Assembly (NCBI GenBank): GCA_003695455.1
Contig: RFJF01000575.1
Span: 1-6,898 of the forward strand
Length of the DNA stretch: 6,898 bases
Origin: Chloroflexota bacterium
GTDB taxonomy: Bacteria > Chloroflexota > Anaerolineae > 4572-78 > J111
Reading direction: 5' to 3'
Numbering within the stretch: position 1 is the first letter of the stretch; each line of letters starts with the position of its first letter. Position numbers and translations under genes: made by a program. This document shows positions 1 through 6,246 of the stretch, one piece after another. Below the pieces are notes generated by a model. It did not search any database and had not been told where the DNA came from. It saw only the letters and a program-made list of their open reading frames with translations.

Positions 1-661
1 CCATCATCCGGCCGGTACGGGCGGTGCTGGGCCAGTGGATGCGGTTGAAACTATCGCCAAAGGCATATTCACGGATGCCCGACACGTTGGTGGTAACGTA
101 GTGAGTGCGCCGGCGCAGGGCATCGCCGCCAATTTGCTCGCCCACGGGCGGCTGAAAGGCCGGCAAATCTACAGCTTGCGGATAAACCACTACCGGAAAG
201 GTGAAGTTTTTGGGCAGCTTTTTGGTCAGGGGGAACAAACCAAACGGGTCGCTGCTGATGAGGGTGATGGGGCCAAGCATAAACCGCCCGCGCCGGTAGC
301 ACGGCGTACGCACCGACCAGCTTCGCTGGCGTTTGCCGCCCAAATTGGAGATAACCCGGCTGGAACGGTGCAGGGGCAGCGTGGCGTGGTCTTTGAGTTC
401 AATCCACAATTTGGGCAGTGGGCCGGTATTTTTCAGCACCAGCCGTTCTTCAACAAAGCCGCCCACCTGCACGTGGCTGGTACGCACGTGGCGCGTCACT
501 TTAACCCAGTGAATGTTGAGCCATGCCCACAAAAAAGACAACACCAAAATTGAACCGGCCAGATAAGACAGTTTGAAAAATATGGTGTGACCGGTTCCCA
601 GTGCGCCCAACACCGAAATGGTCAGAATAACAATTAATACCCAGCTTCTTTCGAGCGCCAA
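1..661 (-). CDS. DUF58 domain protein, partial (C-terminus outside window)
   Basis: This frame is open from a TTG at 661-659 to the left edge, giving 220 visible residues. Two hydrophobic segments (about residues 7-25 and 33-50) are followed by a soluble domain with the DUF58 signature GIREYAFGDSFNRIHW at about 195-210. Upstream of that are a conserved RRGR...GP..L...DPFGLF block (about 123-143) and a probable DUF11-like beta region. DUF58 proteins are membrane-anchored, often with a von Willebrand A-like fold, and are nearly always encoded next to a MoxR ATPase, as here. Their exact biochemical role is unsettled; envelope integrity and stress roles have been reported for MoxR/DUF58 loci. The start is uncertain: an in-frame TAA sits directly before the TTG, no ATG or GTG occurs before the first membrane segment, and no Shine-Dalgarno sequence is visible. 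Family assignment is confident; the start is not. Confidence 0.9.
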   Translation of the reverse strand, partial: MALERSWVLIVILTISVLGALGTGHTIFFKLSYLAGSILVLSFLWAWLNIHWVKVTRHVRTSHVQVGGFVEERLVLKNTGPLPKLWIELKDHATLPLHRSSRVISNLGGKRQRSWSVRTPCYRRGRFMLGPITLISSDPFGLFPLTKKLPKNFTFPVVVYPQAVDLPAFQPPVGEQIGGDALRRRTHYVTTNVSGIREYAFGDSFNRIHWPSTARTGRMM

Positions 662-676
662 TTACCAATTACCAAT
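658..676. repeat. Heptamer tandem repeat (ATTACCA on plus, TGGTAAT on minus)
   Basis: Two exact copies of ATTACCA occupy 661-667 and 668-674, flanked by partial copies (CCA at 658-660, AT at 675-676). The tract overlaps the TTG start of the DUF58 gene and supplies the in-frame TAA just before it. A closely related heptamer pair lies at 5327-5340. Seven-base tandem repeats between genes resemble the STRR elements known from filamentous cyanobacteria; no homology to those is claimed. Confidence 0.7.
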
Positions 677-695
677 CATCAATGAACAAAGTTCA

Positions 696-749
696 AACTC
701 ACCCAACTCTATCAACTCCACAAACTCCACAAACTCATCTAACTCACTT
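696..749. repeat. 9-bp-period tandem repeat, six copies of AACTCnnnn
   Basis: AACTC begins at 696, 705, 714, 723, 732 and 741, exactly nine bases apart. Two adjacent units (714-722 and 723-731) are identical (AACTCCACA) and the others differ in the last four bases. On the minus strand the unit reads nnnnGAGTT. The tract covers the last codons and the TAG stop of moxR (741-739) and fills most of the moxR-DUF58 spacer. Nine is a multiple of three, so copies added inside the gene end would keep frame. Confidence 0.8.
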
Positions 750-1686
750 GCGCTTTGGGAACGGGTACGGTGGAAAGAATGTCATCAATGACTTCTTTGG
801 GGTCAATATTTTTGATGCGGGCGGCAGGGCTGATAATGAGCCGGTGGGCCATGGTTGGCTCGCTCAAATATTTGATGTCATCCGGAATCACGTAATCCCG
901 GTGGCGAATGGCAGCCAGTGCCTGCCCGGTGCGGTACAACGCCAGGCTGCCGCGCGGGCTAACGCCCAGGTACACATCGGGGTGGTTGCGGGTGGCGGTG
1001 GTCAGTTCAATGATGTATTCCTTGATGGAGTCATCCACGTAAATCTGCTTAACCGTTTCCTGCGCCTCAAGTAACTCTTCCTGCGAGACTACCTGCTGCA
1101 GCGCGCTGATGGGGTGCGCAAATTGCTGCGCGCCCAAAATCGAAATTTCGCTCTGTTTATCGGGGTAGCCCATATTGATGCGCAACATAAAACGGTCAAG
1201 CTGCGCTTCCGGCAGGGGGAACGTGCCCTCGTACTCAATGGGGTTTTGGGTAGCCAGCACCAAAAACGGCTTGTCCATTGGGTGAACTTCACCGTCAACG
1301 GTTACCTGCCGTTCTTCCATAGCTTCCAGCAGGGCGCTCTGGGTTTTGGGCGTGGCCCGGTTAATTTCATCGGCCAGTACAATCTGGGCAAAAACCGGCC
1401 CCTCGCGGAACTCAAATTCATGTGTTTTCTGGTTAAACATCGAAACGCCGGTTACGTCGCTGGGCAGCATATCCGGGGTAAACTGAATTCGTTTGAATTT
1501 GCAGCCAATCGAGCGGGCCACGGCGCGGGCCAGAATGGTTTTGCCCGTACCCGGCACATCCTCAATTAACACGTGCCCCTGGCACAACAGCGCCAGCAGT
1601 GTGAATTCAACCACACCACGTTTGCCTATGATGACACTTTCAACATTGCTGACCACACGTTCGGCCAGACTTCTGACAATTTCCAT
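739..1686 (-). CDS. moxR: MoxR-family AAA+ ATPase
   Basis: The product has 315 residues, a normal length for MoxR proteins. These cytoplasmic AAA+ ATPases work as chaperone-like remodelling factors, often for partners with von Willebrand A domains encoded next door. Motifs are complete: Walker A GTGKT at 46-50, Walker B VLADEIN at 103-109, sensor 1 TQN at 146-148, the arginine-finger region PEAQLDRF at 159-166, and sensor 2 SPRG at 243-246. The C-terminal helical lid follows. The ATG at 1686-1684 is supported by AAGGAG at 1704-1699, although the 12-base spacing is slightly long. The DUF58 gene follows after 77 bases of repeats and is probably in the same transcript. The last codons lie in the 9-bp repeat tract, so the final few residues (QVS) may be repeat-derived. 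Confidence 0.96.
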   Translation of the reverse strand: MEIVRSLAERVVSNVESVIIGKRGVVEFTLLALLCQGHVLIEDVPGTGKTILARAVARSIGCKFKRIQFTPDMLPSDVTGVSMFNQKTHEFEFREGPVFAQIVLADEINRATPKTQSALLEAMEERQVTVDGEVHPMDKPFLVLATQNPIEYEGTFPLPEAQLDRFMLRINMGYPDKQSEISILGAQQFAHPISALQQVVSQEELLEAQETVKQIYVDDSIKEYIIELTTATRNHPDVYLGVSPRGSLALYRTGQALAAIRHRDYVIPDDIKYLSEPTMAHRLIISPAARIKNIDPKEVIDDILSTVPVPKAQVS

Positions 1687-1698
1687 CAGTTGTCAAAA

Positions 1699-1704
1699 CT
1701 CCTT
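1699..1704 (-). promoter_or_regulatory. Ribosome binding site of moxR (AAGGAG)
   Basis: The minus strand reads AAGGAG twelve bases before the moxR ATG. The match to the anti-Shine-Dalgarno sequence is strong and the spacing a little longer than usual. It fixes the moxR start. Confidence 0.75.
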
Positions 1705-1721
1705 GGGGGGTGAGTTTGGGG

Positions 1722-1750
1722 ATTATACCAGCTTTCTGCGCAAAAGCTAA
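1722..1750 (-). promoter_or_regulatory. Promoter of moxR (extended -10)
   Basis: The minus strand carries a perfect TATAAT at 1727-1722 preceded by TGG, so it is an extended -10 (TGnTATAAT). A -35 hexamer is weak: TTAGCT at 1750-1745 with a 17-base spacer, three of six positions matching, which is acceptable for an extended -10 promoter. The predicted transcript would start near 1715 and have a leader of about 30 bases. The same TGGTATAAT occurs before the anti-sigma gene. Confidence 0.65.
1730..1748. repeat. Small inverted repeat in the moxR promoter spacer
   Basis: AGCTTT (1730-1735) and AAAGCT (1743-1748) are inverted with seven bases between. They fall between the -35 and -10 elements of the moxR promoter, a place where a repressor could bind. 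Six-base arms can arise by chance, so this is only a candidate operator. Confidence 0.35.
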
Positions 1751-1756
1751 ACTTTC

Positions 1757-1791
1757 GGGCCGATTCTGGCAAAATCCACCAGAATTGGCCC
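1757..1791. repeat. 13-bp inverted repeat between divergent promoters
   Basis: The left arm GGGCCGATTCTGG (1757-1769) and right arm CCAGAATTGGCCC (1779-1791) are complementary at 12 of 13 positions, with a G-T wobble at the other, and nine bases separate them. The element sits just outside the moxR -35 (ends 1750) and just before the -35 proposed for the deacetylase operon (starts 1802). There is no T-run after either arm, so it is not a typical intrinsic terminator. It could be an operator for a dimeric regulator of both operons, or a structured remnant. Confidence 0.6.
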
Positions 1792-1801
1792 TGTGCCGGA
1801 T

Positions 1802-1830
1802 TTTACTATCCGCCGCCGATGTGCTACCAT
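1802..1830 (+). promoter_or_regulatory. Possible promoter of the deacetylase-YfhO operon
   Basis: TTTACT (1802-1807, four of six -35 positions) and TACCAT (1825-1830, four of six -10 positions) are separated by 17 bases, and TGC directly before the -10 makes it an extended element. A transcript starting near 1837 would exclude the ATG at 1819 and leave those at 1858 and 1930 as candidates. The prediction is from pattern only. Confidence 0.4.
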
Positions 1831-1916
1831 TGGGCGCAGAAAAGAGGTGTTTGGGGAATGGAGGTGGCGTTGCCGGTGCGGCGCGCCGGTTTCCCGTTTA
1901 TCAACCCGCTCAAAGA

Positions 1917-1922
1917 AGAGGA
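1917..1922 (+). promoter_or_regulatory. Ribosome binding site deciding the deacetylase start
   Basis: AGAGGA lies seven bases before the ATG at 1930. This good spacing, together with the family-typical N-terminus beginning there, favours 1930 over the in-frame ATGs at 1819 and 1858. Confidence 0.6.
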
Positions 1923-1929
1923 CTCAGCA

Positions 1930-2961
1930 ATGACCACCGGCTACGTGTACGAGAGGATTTTTCATAAACACAACTGGCCCGACCACCCGGAAAATGCCAA
2001 ACGTCTGAATGCCATGATTGGCTACCTGGAAGCGCACCAAATTCTGCCACGGCTCAAGCACATTCCCAGCCGCGAAGCCAAAATCCACGAACTTCAGCGC
2101 TGCCACCACCCGCTGTACATTGAGCATGTTGAAGATACCTGCCGCTTTGGCGGCGGTATGCTCGATGCCGATACCTACACCAACAAATTCTCGTTTGAGG
2201 CTGCCGCCCACGCCGCCGGCGGGTTAATTGAGTTGTGTCGCGCCGTGGTAACCGGCGAACTGGACAACGGTTTTGCCCTGATTCGCCCGCCGGGCCACCA
2301 TGCCACCCCCAACCGGGCTATGGGCTTTTGCATTTTTGGCAACACGCCCATTGCCGCACGGGCCATGCAGAACGGCGTCGGAGTTGAACGCGCAGCGATT
2401 GTGGATTTTGATGTGCATCATGGCAACGGCACACAGGCCATTCTGGAAGAAGACCCCTCAATTATGTTTGTCTCCAGCCACCAGTACCCCTTTTATCCCG
2501 GTACCGGTTCTGTACGCGAGGTTGGCACCGGCCCAGCCAAAGGCACAAAAGTCAACCTGCCGCTGACCCCGTTTATGGGTGATGAAGATGTGAAAGCCCT
2601 GTATAGCCAAATTGTGTTTCCGTTACTGCGCCGTTTTCAGCCGGAGTTGATAATTGTTTCTGCCGGCTTTGACGCGCACTGGGATGACCCGCTGGCGAAC
2701 ATTGGGCTAACGCTGACCGGCTACCACTGGTTGGTGACCAGTCTGATTAACCTGGCCGCCGAAATCTGCAACGGCAAAATTGTGTTTGCCCTGGAAGGCG
2801 GTTACAACCTGAACGTGGTGGCCCCGGCGGTGGGCAACACCTTCCGCGCCTTGCTGGGCGACACTGATTTTGATGACCCGCTGGGTGTTTCGCCGTGGGT
2901 TGAGCCGGATGTGGCCCCCCTGCTGGCCCAGTTGAAAATTATCCACGGATTGCCCCGGTAA
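1930..2961 (+). CDS. Histone deacetylase-family zinc hydrolase
   Basis: The 343-residue product is a full arginase/deacetylase-fold enzyme that would remove acetyl groups from acetyl-lysine, or acylpolyamine, substrates in the cytoplasm. All expected active-site features are visible: RPPGHHA with the catalytic His pair at 123-124, the zinc ligands Asp161 and His163 in DFDVHHGNG, the third ligand Asp248 in SAGFDAH, and the transition-state tyrosine Tyr292 in ALEGGY. The N-terminal HPENAKRL (19-26) is typical of class II-like bacterial members. Substrate cannot be told from sequence: acetylpolyamine amidohydrolase, AcuC-like and protein deacetylase roles are all possible. The start was chosen by the ribosome site at 1917 and family N-terminus; starts at 1858 or 1819 would add 24 or 37 residues of non-family sequence. 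The YfhO-like gene follows nine bases after the stop. Confidence 0.95.
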   Translation: MTTGYVYERIFHKHNWPDHPENAKRLNAMIGYLEAHQILPRLKHIPSREAKIHELQRCHHPLYIEHVEDTCRFGGGMLDADTYTNKFSFEAAAHAAGGLIELCRAVVTGELDNGFALIRPPGHHATPNRAMGFCIFGNTPIAARAMQNGVGVERAAIVDFDVHHGNGTQAILEEDPSIMFVSSHQYPFYPGTGSVREVGTGPAKGTKVNLPLTPFMGDEDVKALYSQIVFPLLRRFQPELIIVSAGFDAHWDDPLANIGLTLTGYHWLVTSLINLAAEICNGKIVFALEGGYNLNVVAPAVGNTFRALLGDTDFDDPLGVSPWVEPDVAPLLAQLKIIHGLPR

Positions 2962-2970
2962 CGCACGCTC

Positions 2971-5331
2971 ATGAGCCGCCGCCCAGCCCATCGCGCCACC
3001 ATCATTTTGAGTGTGATTCTGGCGCTGCTGCCCCTGCTCTTTTTCTGGCGGCTCATCACTCCCAACCCCCCGGATCAAATGTCAATTGCCGCCGGTGATT
3101 TCACCGGGCAGTATTTTCCGTTGCGCGCGTTTGCCGCGCAGGAATGGGTGCGCGGGCGGGTTCCCCTCTGGAATCCCTACCTGTTTGGCGGCCAGCCCGC
3201 CCTGGCCGATATCCAATCCGGCGCGCTCTACCCGCCGCACGTGGCGCAGGCGCTGCTGCTGGGATGGGGCGGGCCACTGCTGGGGCGGCAAATCGGCTTT
3301 CCGGTGAAGGCGCTGGAGTGGCAGGCCATTCTGCATTTTTCACTGGCGGCGGTGGGAACATTTTTGTTGGCCTTCCACCTGCTCAAACGTTGCGGTTTTG
3401 CGCCGCGCCCTGCCCGCTTTGGCGCGCTCATCGCCTCGCTGGTGTTTACTTACGGCGGCTACCTGACCGGGTTTCCGGTGCAGCAGCTCACCATTTTGCA
3501 GGCGAGCGCCTGGCTGCCGTGGGTGCTGTGGGGACTGCACGTTGCCGTTGAACGGGCCAACAACCGTCCGGCGACCGGCAGCCGGCGGGCCGTATTGGCC
3601 GCGCTGGTGTGGGCCGGGCTGGCCTTTGCGCTGGCAATTTTGGCCGGCCACCCCCAAACGGTGATGTACATTTTTTACCTGTCGCTGGCGTACGCGCTGT
3701 TTTTGGGCGTCTGGCTGCCCGCCAAATCTGCGCCCCGCCGTTTCCGCTGGGGACGGGCGGCGCTGCTGTGGCTGGCAATGGTTACGCTGGGTGCGGCGCT
3801 CTCGGCGGCGCAACTGCTGCCCACGCTGGAATTTATTCGCCGTTCTCTGCGCGCCGACCTCTCGTACCCGGCGGTCTCTGCCGGGCTGCCCCTCTCTGAG
3901 TTGGCGGCGCTGCTGTACCCCGGTTTTTTTGGCGGTTCGCCGGCGTACGTGGGCATTGTTACGCTGGCGCTGCTGGCGCTGGCGCTCACGCTGGGCTGGG
4001 CGCAATTCAGCAGCCGCATCAAATCGAGGGCGGTGGGACAACTGTTTTTCTGGGCCGGAACCGGGTTGGTCAGCCTGCTGTTGGCCTTTGGCAACAACCT
4101 GTTTGTGTATCCCCTGTTTTATTTGTTGGCACCGGGTTTTGACTCGGTGCGCCAGCAGGAGCGGGTCTTTTTCCTGTTCAGTTTTGCAGCGGCCATGCTG
4201 GCCGGGCTGGGCGCGGCGTGGCTGGTTTCGCCGCTGAGTAAGCCGCTGCGGCCGGTATTTGCCCAATTTGAACGCCGCCTGCGCGGGGTGGGGGTGATCG
4301 CCCTGTTTGTGACCGGGCTGTTTATTTACGGTTCCACGGCGGCAACTGCGCGCGGCGATGCGGTGAATCTCTTTTTTGGGGTGTTGTGGCATCACCTGTT
4401 TGGGTTGTTAATTCTGGGGGGATTTTTGGCGCTGCTTCTGCTTAGGCCCCGGCGATGGCTGCGGCGTGGCTGGGGAATGGGGCTGCTGGCGGCGTGGCTG
4501 GGTTTCAACCTGTTCACGGTCAACTGGCAGTTCAATCTGGCAAATCCCGCCGACGTGCCGGGGTTTGCCCCCAACGGCGTGGTGCAGTTTTTGCAGGCGC
4601 AAGTTGGCCCATCCGCAGAAATTACCGGCCGGATTGCCAGTGGCGGCTTGCTGCCCGGCGGCAACAGCGCCGCGTCTGTGTTTGAACTGGAGGATTTGAC
4701 CGGTAACACGCCCCTGCAACTGGCCGAAATGGACTACTTTTTGCAGGCCATGCCGGCCTGGCGGCAGTGGCAGTTGCTGAATGTGCGCTACATTGTGGCA
4801 AACCGCGATATTGGCGATGCGGGTCTGCGGCCGGTGTTTGCTGAGGGCGATGTGCGCGTGTTTGAAATGGGCGACCCGTTTGAGCGGGCCTGGCTGGTGG
4901 GGCAGGTGGAGACGGCCCCGGATGTGGAGTCTGCCGTGGCGCGGCTTTTGGCGGATGATTTTGACCTGCGCCGCCGGGCAGTGGTGATGCAGCCGTTGGC
5001 CGGGCCGCTGGATTCTGCCGAAGGTGGGCAGGTGCGGGTGCAACAAAAAAGCCCATCGCGGTTGCAGTTGCAGGTGCAGGCGGTGGGCCAAAATTTGCTG
5101 GTAATCAGCCAGACGTTTTACCCCGGCTGGCGGGTTTGGGTTGACGGCCAACCGGCAGAATTGCTGGCGGTGAACGGCGTTCAGCAGGGGGTGGTTCTGC
5201 CGGCGGGTGCGCACCAGGTGGATTTGCGGTTTCGCCCGGCCTCGTTTGTGTGGGGGGCGGTCATTTCCGGGCTGGCGCTGTTGTTGTGTGCGGTGGCGCC
5301 GGCGCTGGCGGCTGTCAGGCGCGGTGGGTAA
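2971..5331 (+). CDS. YfhO-like polytopic membrane protein (probable GT-C fold)
   Basis: This 786-residue protein starts with a membrane segment (about 10-29) followed by an outside loop with GDFTGQYFPL (42-51) and PLWNPYLFGGQP (65-76). Many further hydrophobic segments run to about residue 520 (for example 119-137, 148-166, 206-225, 263-285), with GHPQ at 226-229 and a PGFDSVRQQERVFF block near 388. A soluble stretch follows, then FYPGWRVWVDG near 715 and a last membrane segment (about 759-782). That order is characteristic of the YfhO family and related GT-C glycosyltransferase-like proteins, which are thought to use polyprenyl-linked sugars outside the membrane; Asp43 is in the usual place of the catalytic acid. 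The actual donor and acceptor are unknown. No clear Shine-Dalgarno precedes the ATG, so translation is probably coupled to the deacetylase gene. The stop lies inside a heptamer repeat. Confidence 0.85.
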   Translation: MSRRPAHRATIILSVILALLPLLFFWRLITPNPPDQMSIAAGDFTGQYFPLRAFAAQEWVRGRVPLWNPYLFGGQPALADIQSGALYPPHVAQALLLGWGGPLLGRQIGFPVKALEWQAILHFSLAAVGTFLLAFHLLKRCGFAPRPARFGALIASLVFTYGGYLTGFPVQQLTILQASAWLPWVLWGLHVAVERANNRPATGSRRAVLAALVWAGLAFALAILAGHPQTVMYIFYLSLAYALFLGVWLPAKSAPRRFRWGRAALLWLAMVTLGAALSAAQLLPTLEFIRRSLRADLSYPAVSAGLPLSELAALLYPGFFGGSPAYVGIVTLALLALALTLGWAQFSSRIKSRAVGQLFFWAGTGLVSLLLAFGNNLFVYPLFYLLAPGFDSVRQQERVFFLFSFAAAMLAGLGAAWLVSPLSKPLRPVFAQFERRLRGVGVIALFVTGLFIYGSTAATARGDAVNLFFGVLWHHLFGLLILGGFLALLLLRPRRWLRRGWGMGLLAAWLGFNLFTVNWQFNLANPADVPGFAPNGVVQFLQAQVGPSAEITGRIASGGLLPGGNSAASVFELEDLTGNTPLQLAEMDYFLQAMPAWRQWQLLNVRYIVANRDIGDAGLRPVFAEGDVRVFEMGDPFERAWLVGQVETAPDVESAVARLLADDFDLRRRAVVMQPLAGPLDSAEGGQVRVQQKSPSRLQLQVQAVGQNLLVISQTFYPGWRVWVDGQPAELLAVNGVQQGVVLPAGAHQVDLRFRPASFVWGAVISGLALLLCAVAPALAAVRRGG

Positions 5332-5340
5332 CTGGTAACT
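5327..5340. repeat. Heptamer tandem repeat (GGTAACT x2) at a convergent gene junction
   Basis: GGTAACT occurs twice head to tail at 5327-5333 and 5334-5340. The TAA stop of the YfhO-like gene (5329-5331) lies in the first copy and the TAG stop of the opposing STAS gene (5341-5339) overlaps the end of the second. In the register TGGTAAC it differs by one base from the TGGTAAT unit near 661. Confidence 0.65.
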
Positions 5341-5692
5341 AGCCTCCGTTCAGCGAGGCCAGCGCGTCGGGAACGGTGGGGTGCAGGTCGGCGTACTGGG
5401 TTAGCCCCACCATGCGGAAAATTTTCTGAAAGTGGGCGCTCAGGCCGGTCATGAGCAGTTTTTGGTCGCGCTTTCGGGCCTCGGTGACTACGCCAATCAA
5501 AATGGCAATGCCGGCGCTGTTGATGTAATCATTTTCTCTGAAATTAAAGATAATGTTTTCAGCACCGTCAGATGACGCGCTTTGGTACGCCTGGGTAATG
5601 GCCTCTTCGGCAAACGTGGTTACATCTCCCACCAAATCAATGATGGTTGCATTGTCTTCGTCGCGAACCGAAACCTGAATGTCGTCGCTCAT
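5339..5692 (-). CDS. STAS-domain anti-sigma factor antagonist
   Basis: The 117-residue protein is a single STAS domain of the SpoIIAA/RsbV type. In this family the dephosphorylated form binds the anti-sigma kinase and frees its sigma factor, while phosphorylation on a conserved serine blocks binding. The phosphoacceptor region here is YINSAGIAILIG (56-67), with Ser59 as the likely target and Asn58 in place of the Asp common in SpoIIAA; Asn at this place is seen in other STAS proteins. The gene follows the RsbW-like kinase with a one-base stop/start overlap, which predicts coupled translation and a matched stoichiometry. GGAGG lies nine bases before the ATG. Its end is seven bases from the end of the convergent membrane-protein gene, with no room for a terminator. 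Assignment is firm; the sigma factor regulated is unknown. Confidence 0.93.
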   Translation of the reverse strand: MSDDIQVSVRDEDNATIIDLVGDVTTFAEEAITQAYQSASSDGAENIIFNFRENDYINSAGIAILIGVVTEARKRDQKLLMTGLSAHFQKIFRMVGLTQYADLHPTVPDALASLNGG

Positions 5693-6198
5693 TATGTTGT
5701 GCCTCCATTATCGGTACCCGGAGTACTGGCTCCAGGCTCAGAATCGTTGCCGTCTACCCGGTAAATCACCATTCTGAACTGGTTGCCGTCGTCCTCTTCT
5801 TCTTCCGGTTCAATGAATCCGGCTTCGTCCACCAGTTCGCGGATGATGTACAGCCCCATGCCTCCCAAACGCTGTTTGCCTTCAACCATGCCGTTAATGT
5901 CCGGAATGTTAATGATTTCAGGCGGCACACCGCTGGCCCCGGGGTCTTTGATCAGAATATCCAGTTTTTGGTCATCGGCGGTGAGAATGACCACCACCTT
6001 CATTCTGGAATCTGAACCGCTGCCATAGCGAATGGCGTTGGTGCAGGCTTCGCTGATGGCAGTTTTTATGTCTTCAATTTTTTCTTCGCTAAAGTTCAAC
6101 CGGTGGGCAACAGTGGCCACAGCTTCTCTGGCGATCTTTTCGTAGCCCAGTTCACTGGGGATTTTCAGTTCTACAACCCGATTGCCGTGCGGGCTCAT
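5692..6198 (-). CDS. RsbW-like ATP-binding anti-sigma factor / serine kinase
   Basis: The 168-residue protein has a GHKL (HATPase_c) ATP-binding domain of the RsbW/SpoIIAB type. The N box is at 46-59 (TAISEACTNAIRYG, with Glu50 and Asn54), the G1 box is KDPGASG at 84-90 with Asp85 and Gly87, and the G2 box is RLGGMGLYII at 110-119. Such proteins hold a sigma factor inactive and phosphorylate their STAS antagonist, here the next gene. Two features are slightly unusual: an acidic run EPEEEEDDG (130-138) in the loop before the last strand, and a polar Gly/Thr/Ser-rich tail from about 149. The ATG is supported by AAGGAG eight bases upstream and a strong extended -10. It could instead regulate a non-sigma partner, since many phyla use these modules for other targets. 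Confidence 0.93.
   Translation of the reverse strand: MSPHGNRVVELKIPSELGYEKIAREAVATVAHRLNFSEEKIEDIKTAISEACTNAIRYGSGSDSRMKVVVILTADDQKLDILIKDPGASGVPPEIINIPDINGMVEGKQRLGGMGLYIIRELVDEAGFIEPEEEEDDGNQFRMVIYRVDGNDSEPGASTPGTDNGGTT
5702..5706 (-). promoter_or_regulatory. Ribosome binding site of the STAS gene (GGAGG)
   Basis: GGAGG on the minus strand lies nine bases before the STAS ATG and inside the end of the kinase gene. With the TAATG overlap at 5694-5690 it allows both coupled and independent initiation. Confidence 0.65.
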
Positions 6199-6206
6199 GC
6201 GCCCAT

Positions 6207-6212
6207 CTCCTT
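6207..6212 (-). promoter_or_regulatory. Ribosome binding site of the anti-sigma gene (AAGGAG)
   Basis: AAGGAG on the minus strand lies eight bases before the ATG at 6198, an ideal spacing that fixes the start. Confidence 0.8.
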
Positions 6213-6237
6213 GAATTTAACATGCAACAACGCAACG

Positions 6238-6246
6238 ATTATACCA
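6238..6246 (-). promoter_or_regulatory. Extended -10 promoter of the anti-sigma/STAS operon
   Basis: The minus strand reads TGGTATAAT at 6246-6238, a perfect -10 with TGn extension, identical to that of moxR. No convincing -35 hexamer lies 16-18 bases upstream, where the DNA is T-rich. The expected start near 6231 would give a leader of about 33 bases. The promoter indicates that the module is transcribed separately from the upstream isomerase gene. Confidence 0.65.

Noticed and set aside
35..553. 172-codon plus-strand open frame
   Set aside because: It is the antisense of the DUF58 coding region, which carries an unmistakable family signature on the minus strand.
696..749. CRISPR-like array
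   Set aside because: The period is nine bases with no conserved repeat of 23 or more bases and no spacers, so it is a simple tandem repeat.
1846..1900. GGCGCGCC palindrome and GC-rich stem in the deacetylase leader
   Set aside because: Eight-base palindromes are expected in GC-rich DNA, and no riboswitch-like architecture surrounds it.
3340..4395. 351-codon minus-strand open frame opposite the YfhO-like gene
   Set aside because: It is rich in Arg, Gln and His with no domain, lies wholly antisense to a well-recognised gene, and is explained by the GC-biased third positions of that gene.
4408..5214. 268-codon minus-strand open frame opposite the YfhO-like C-terminus
   Set aside because: Same antisense shadow pattern with biased composition, no recognisable motif and no ribosome site.
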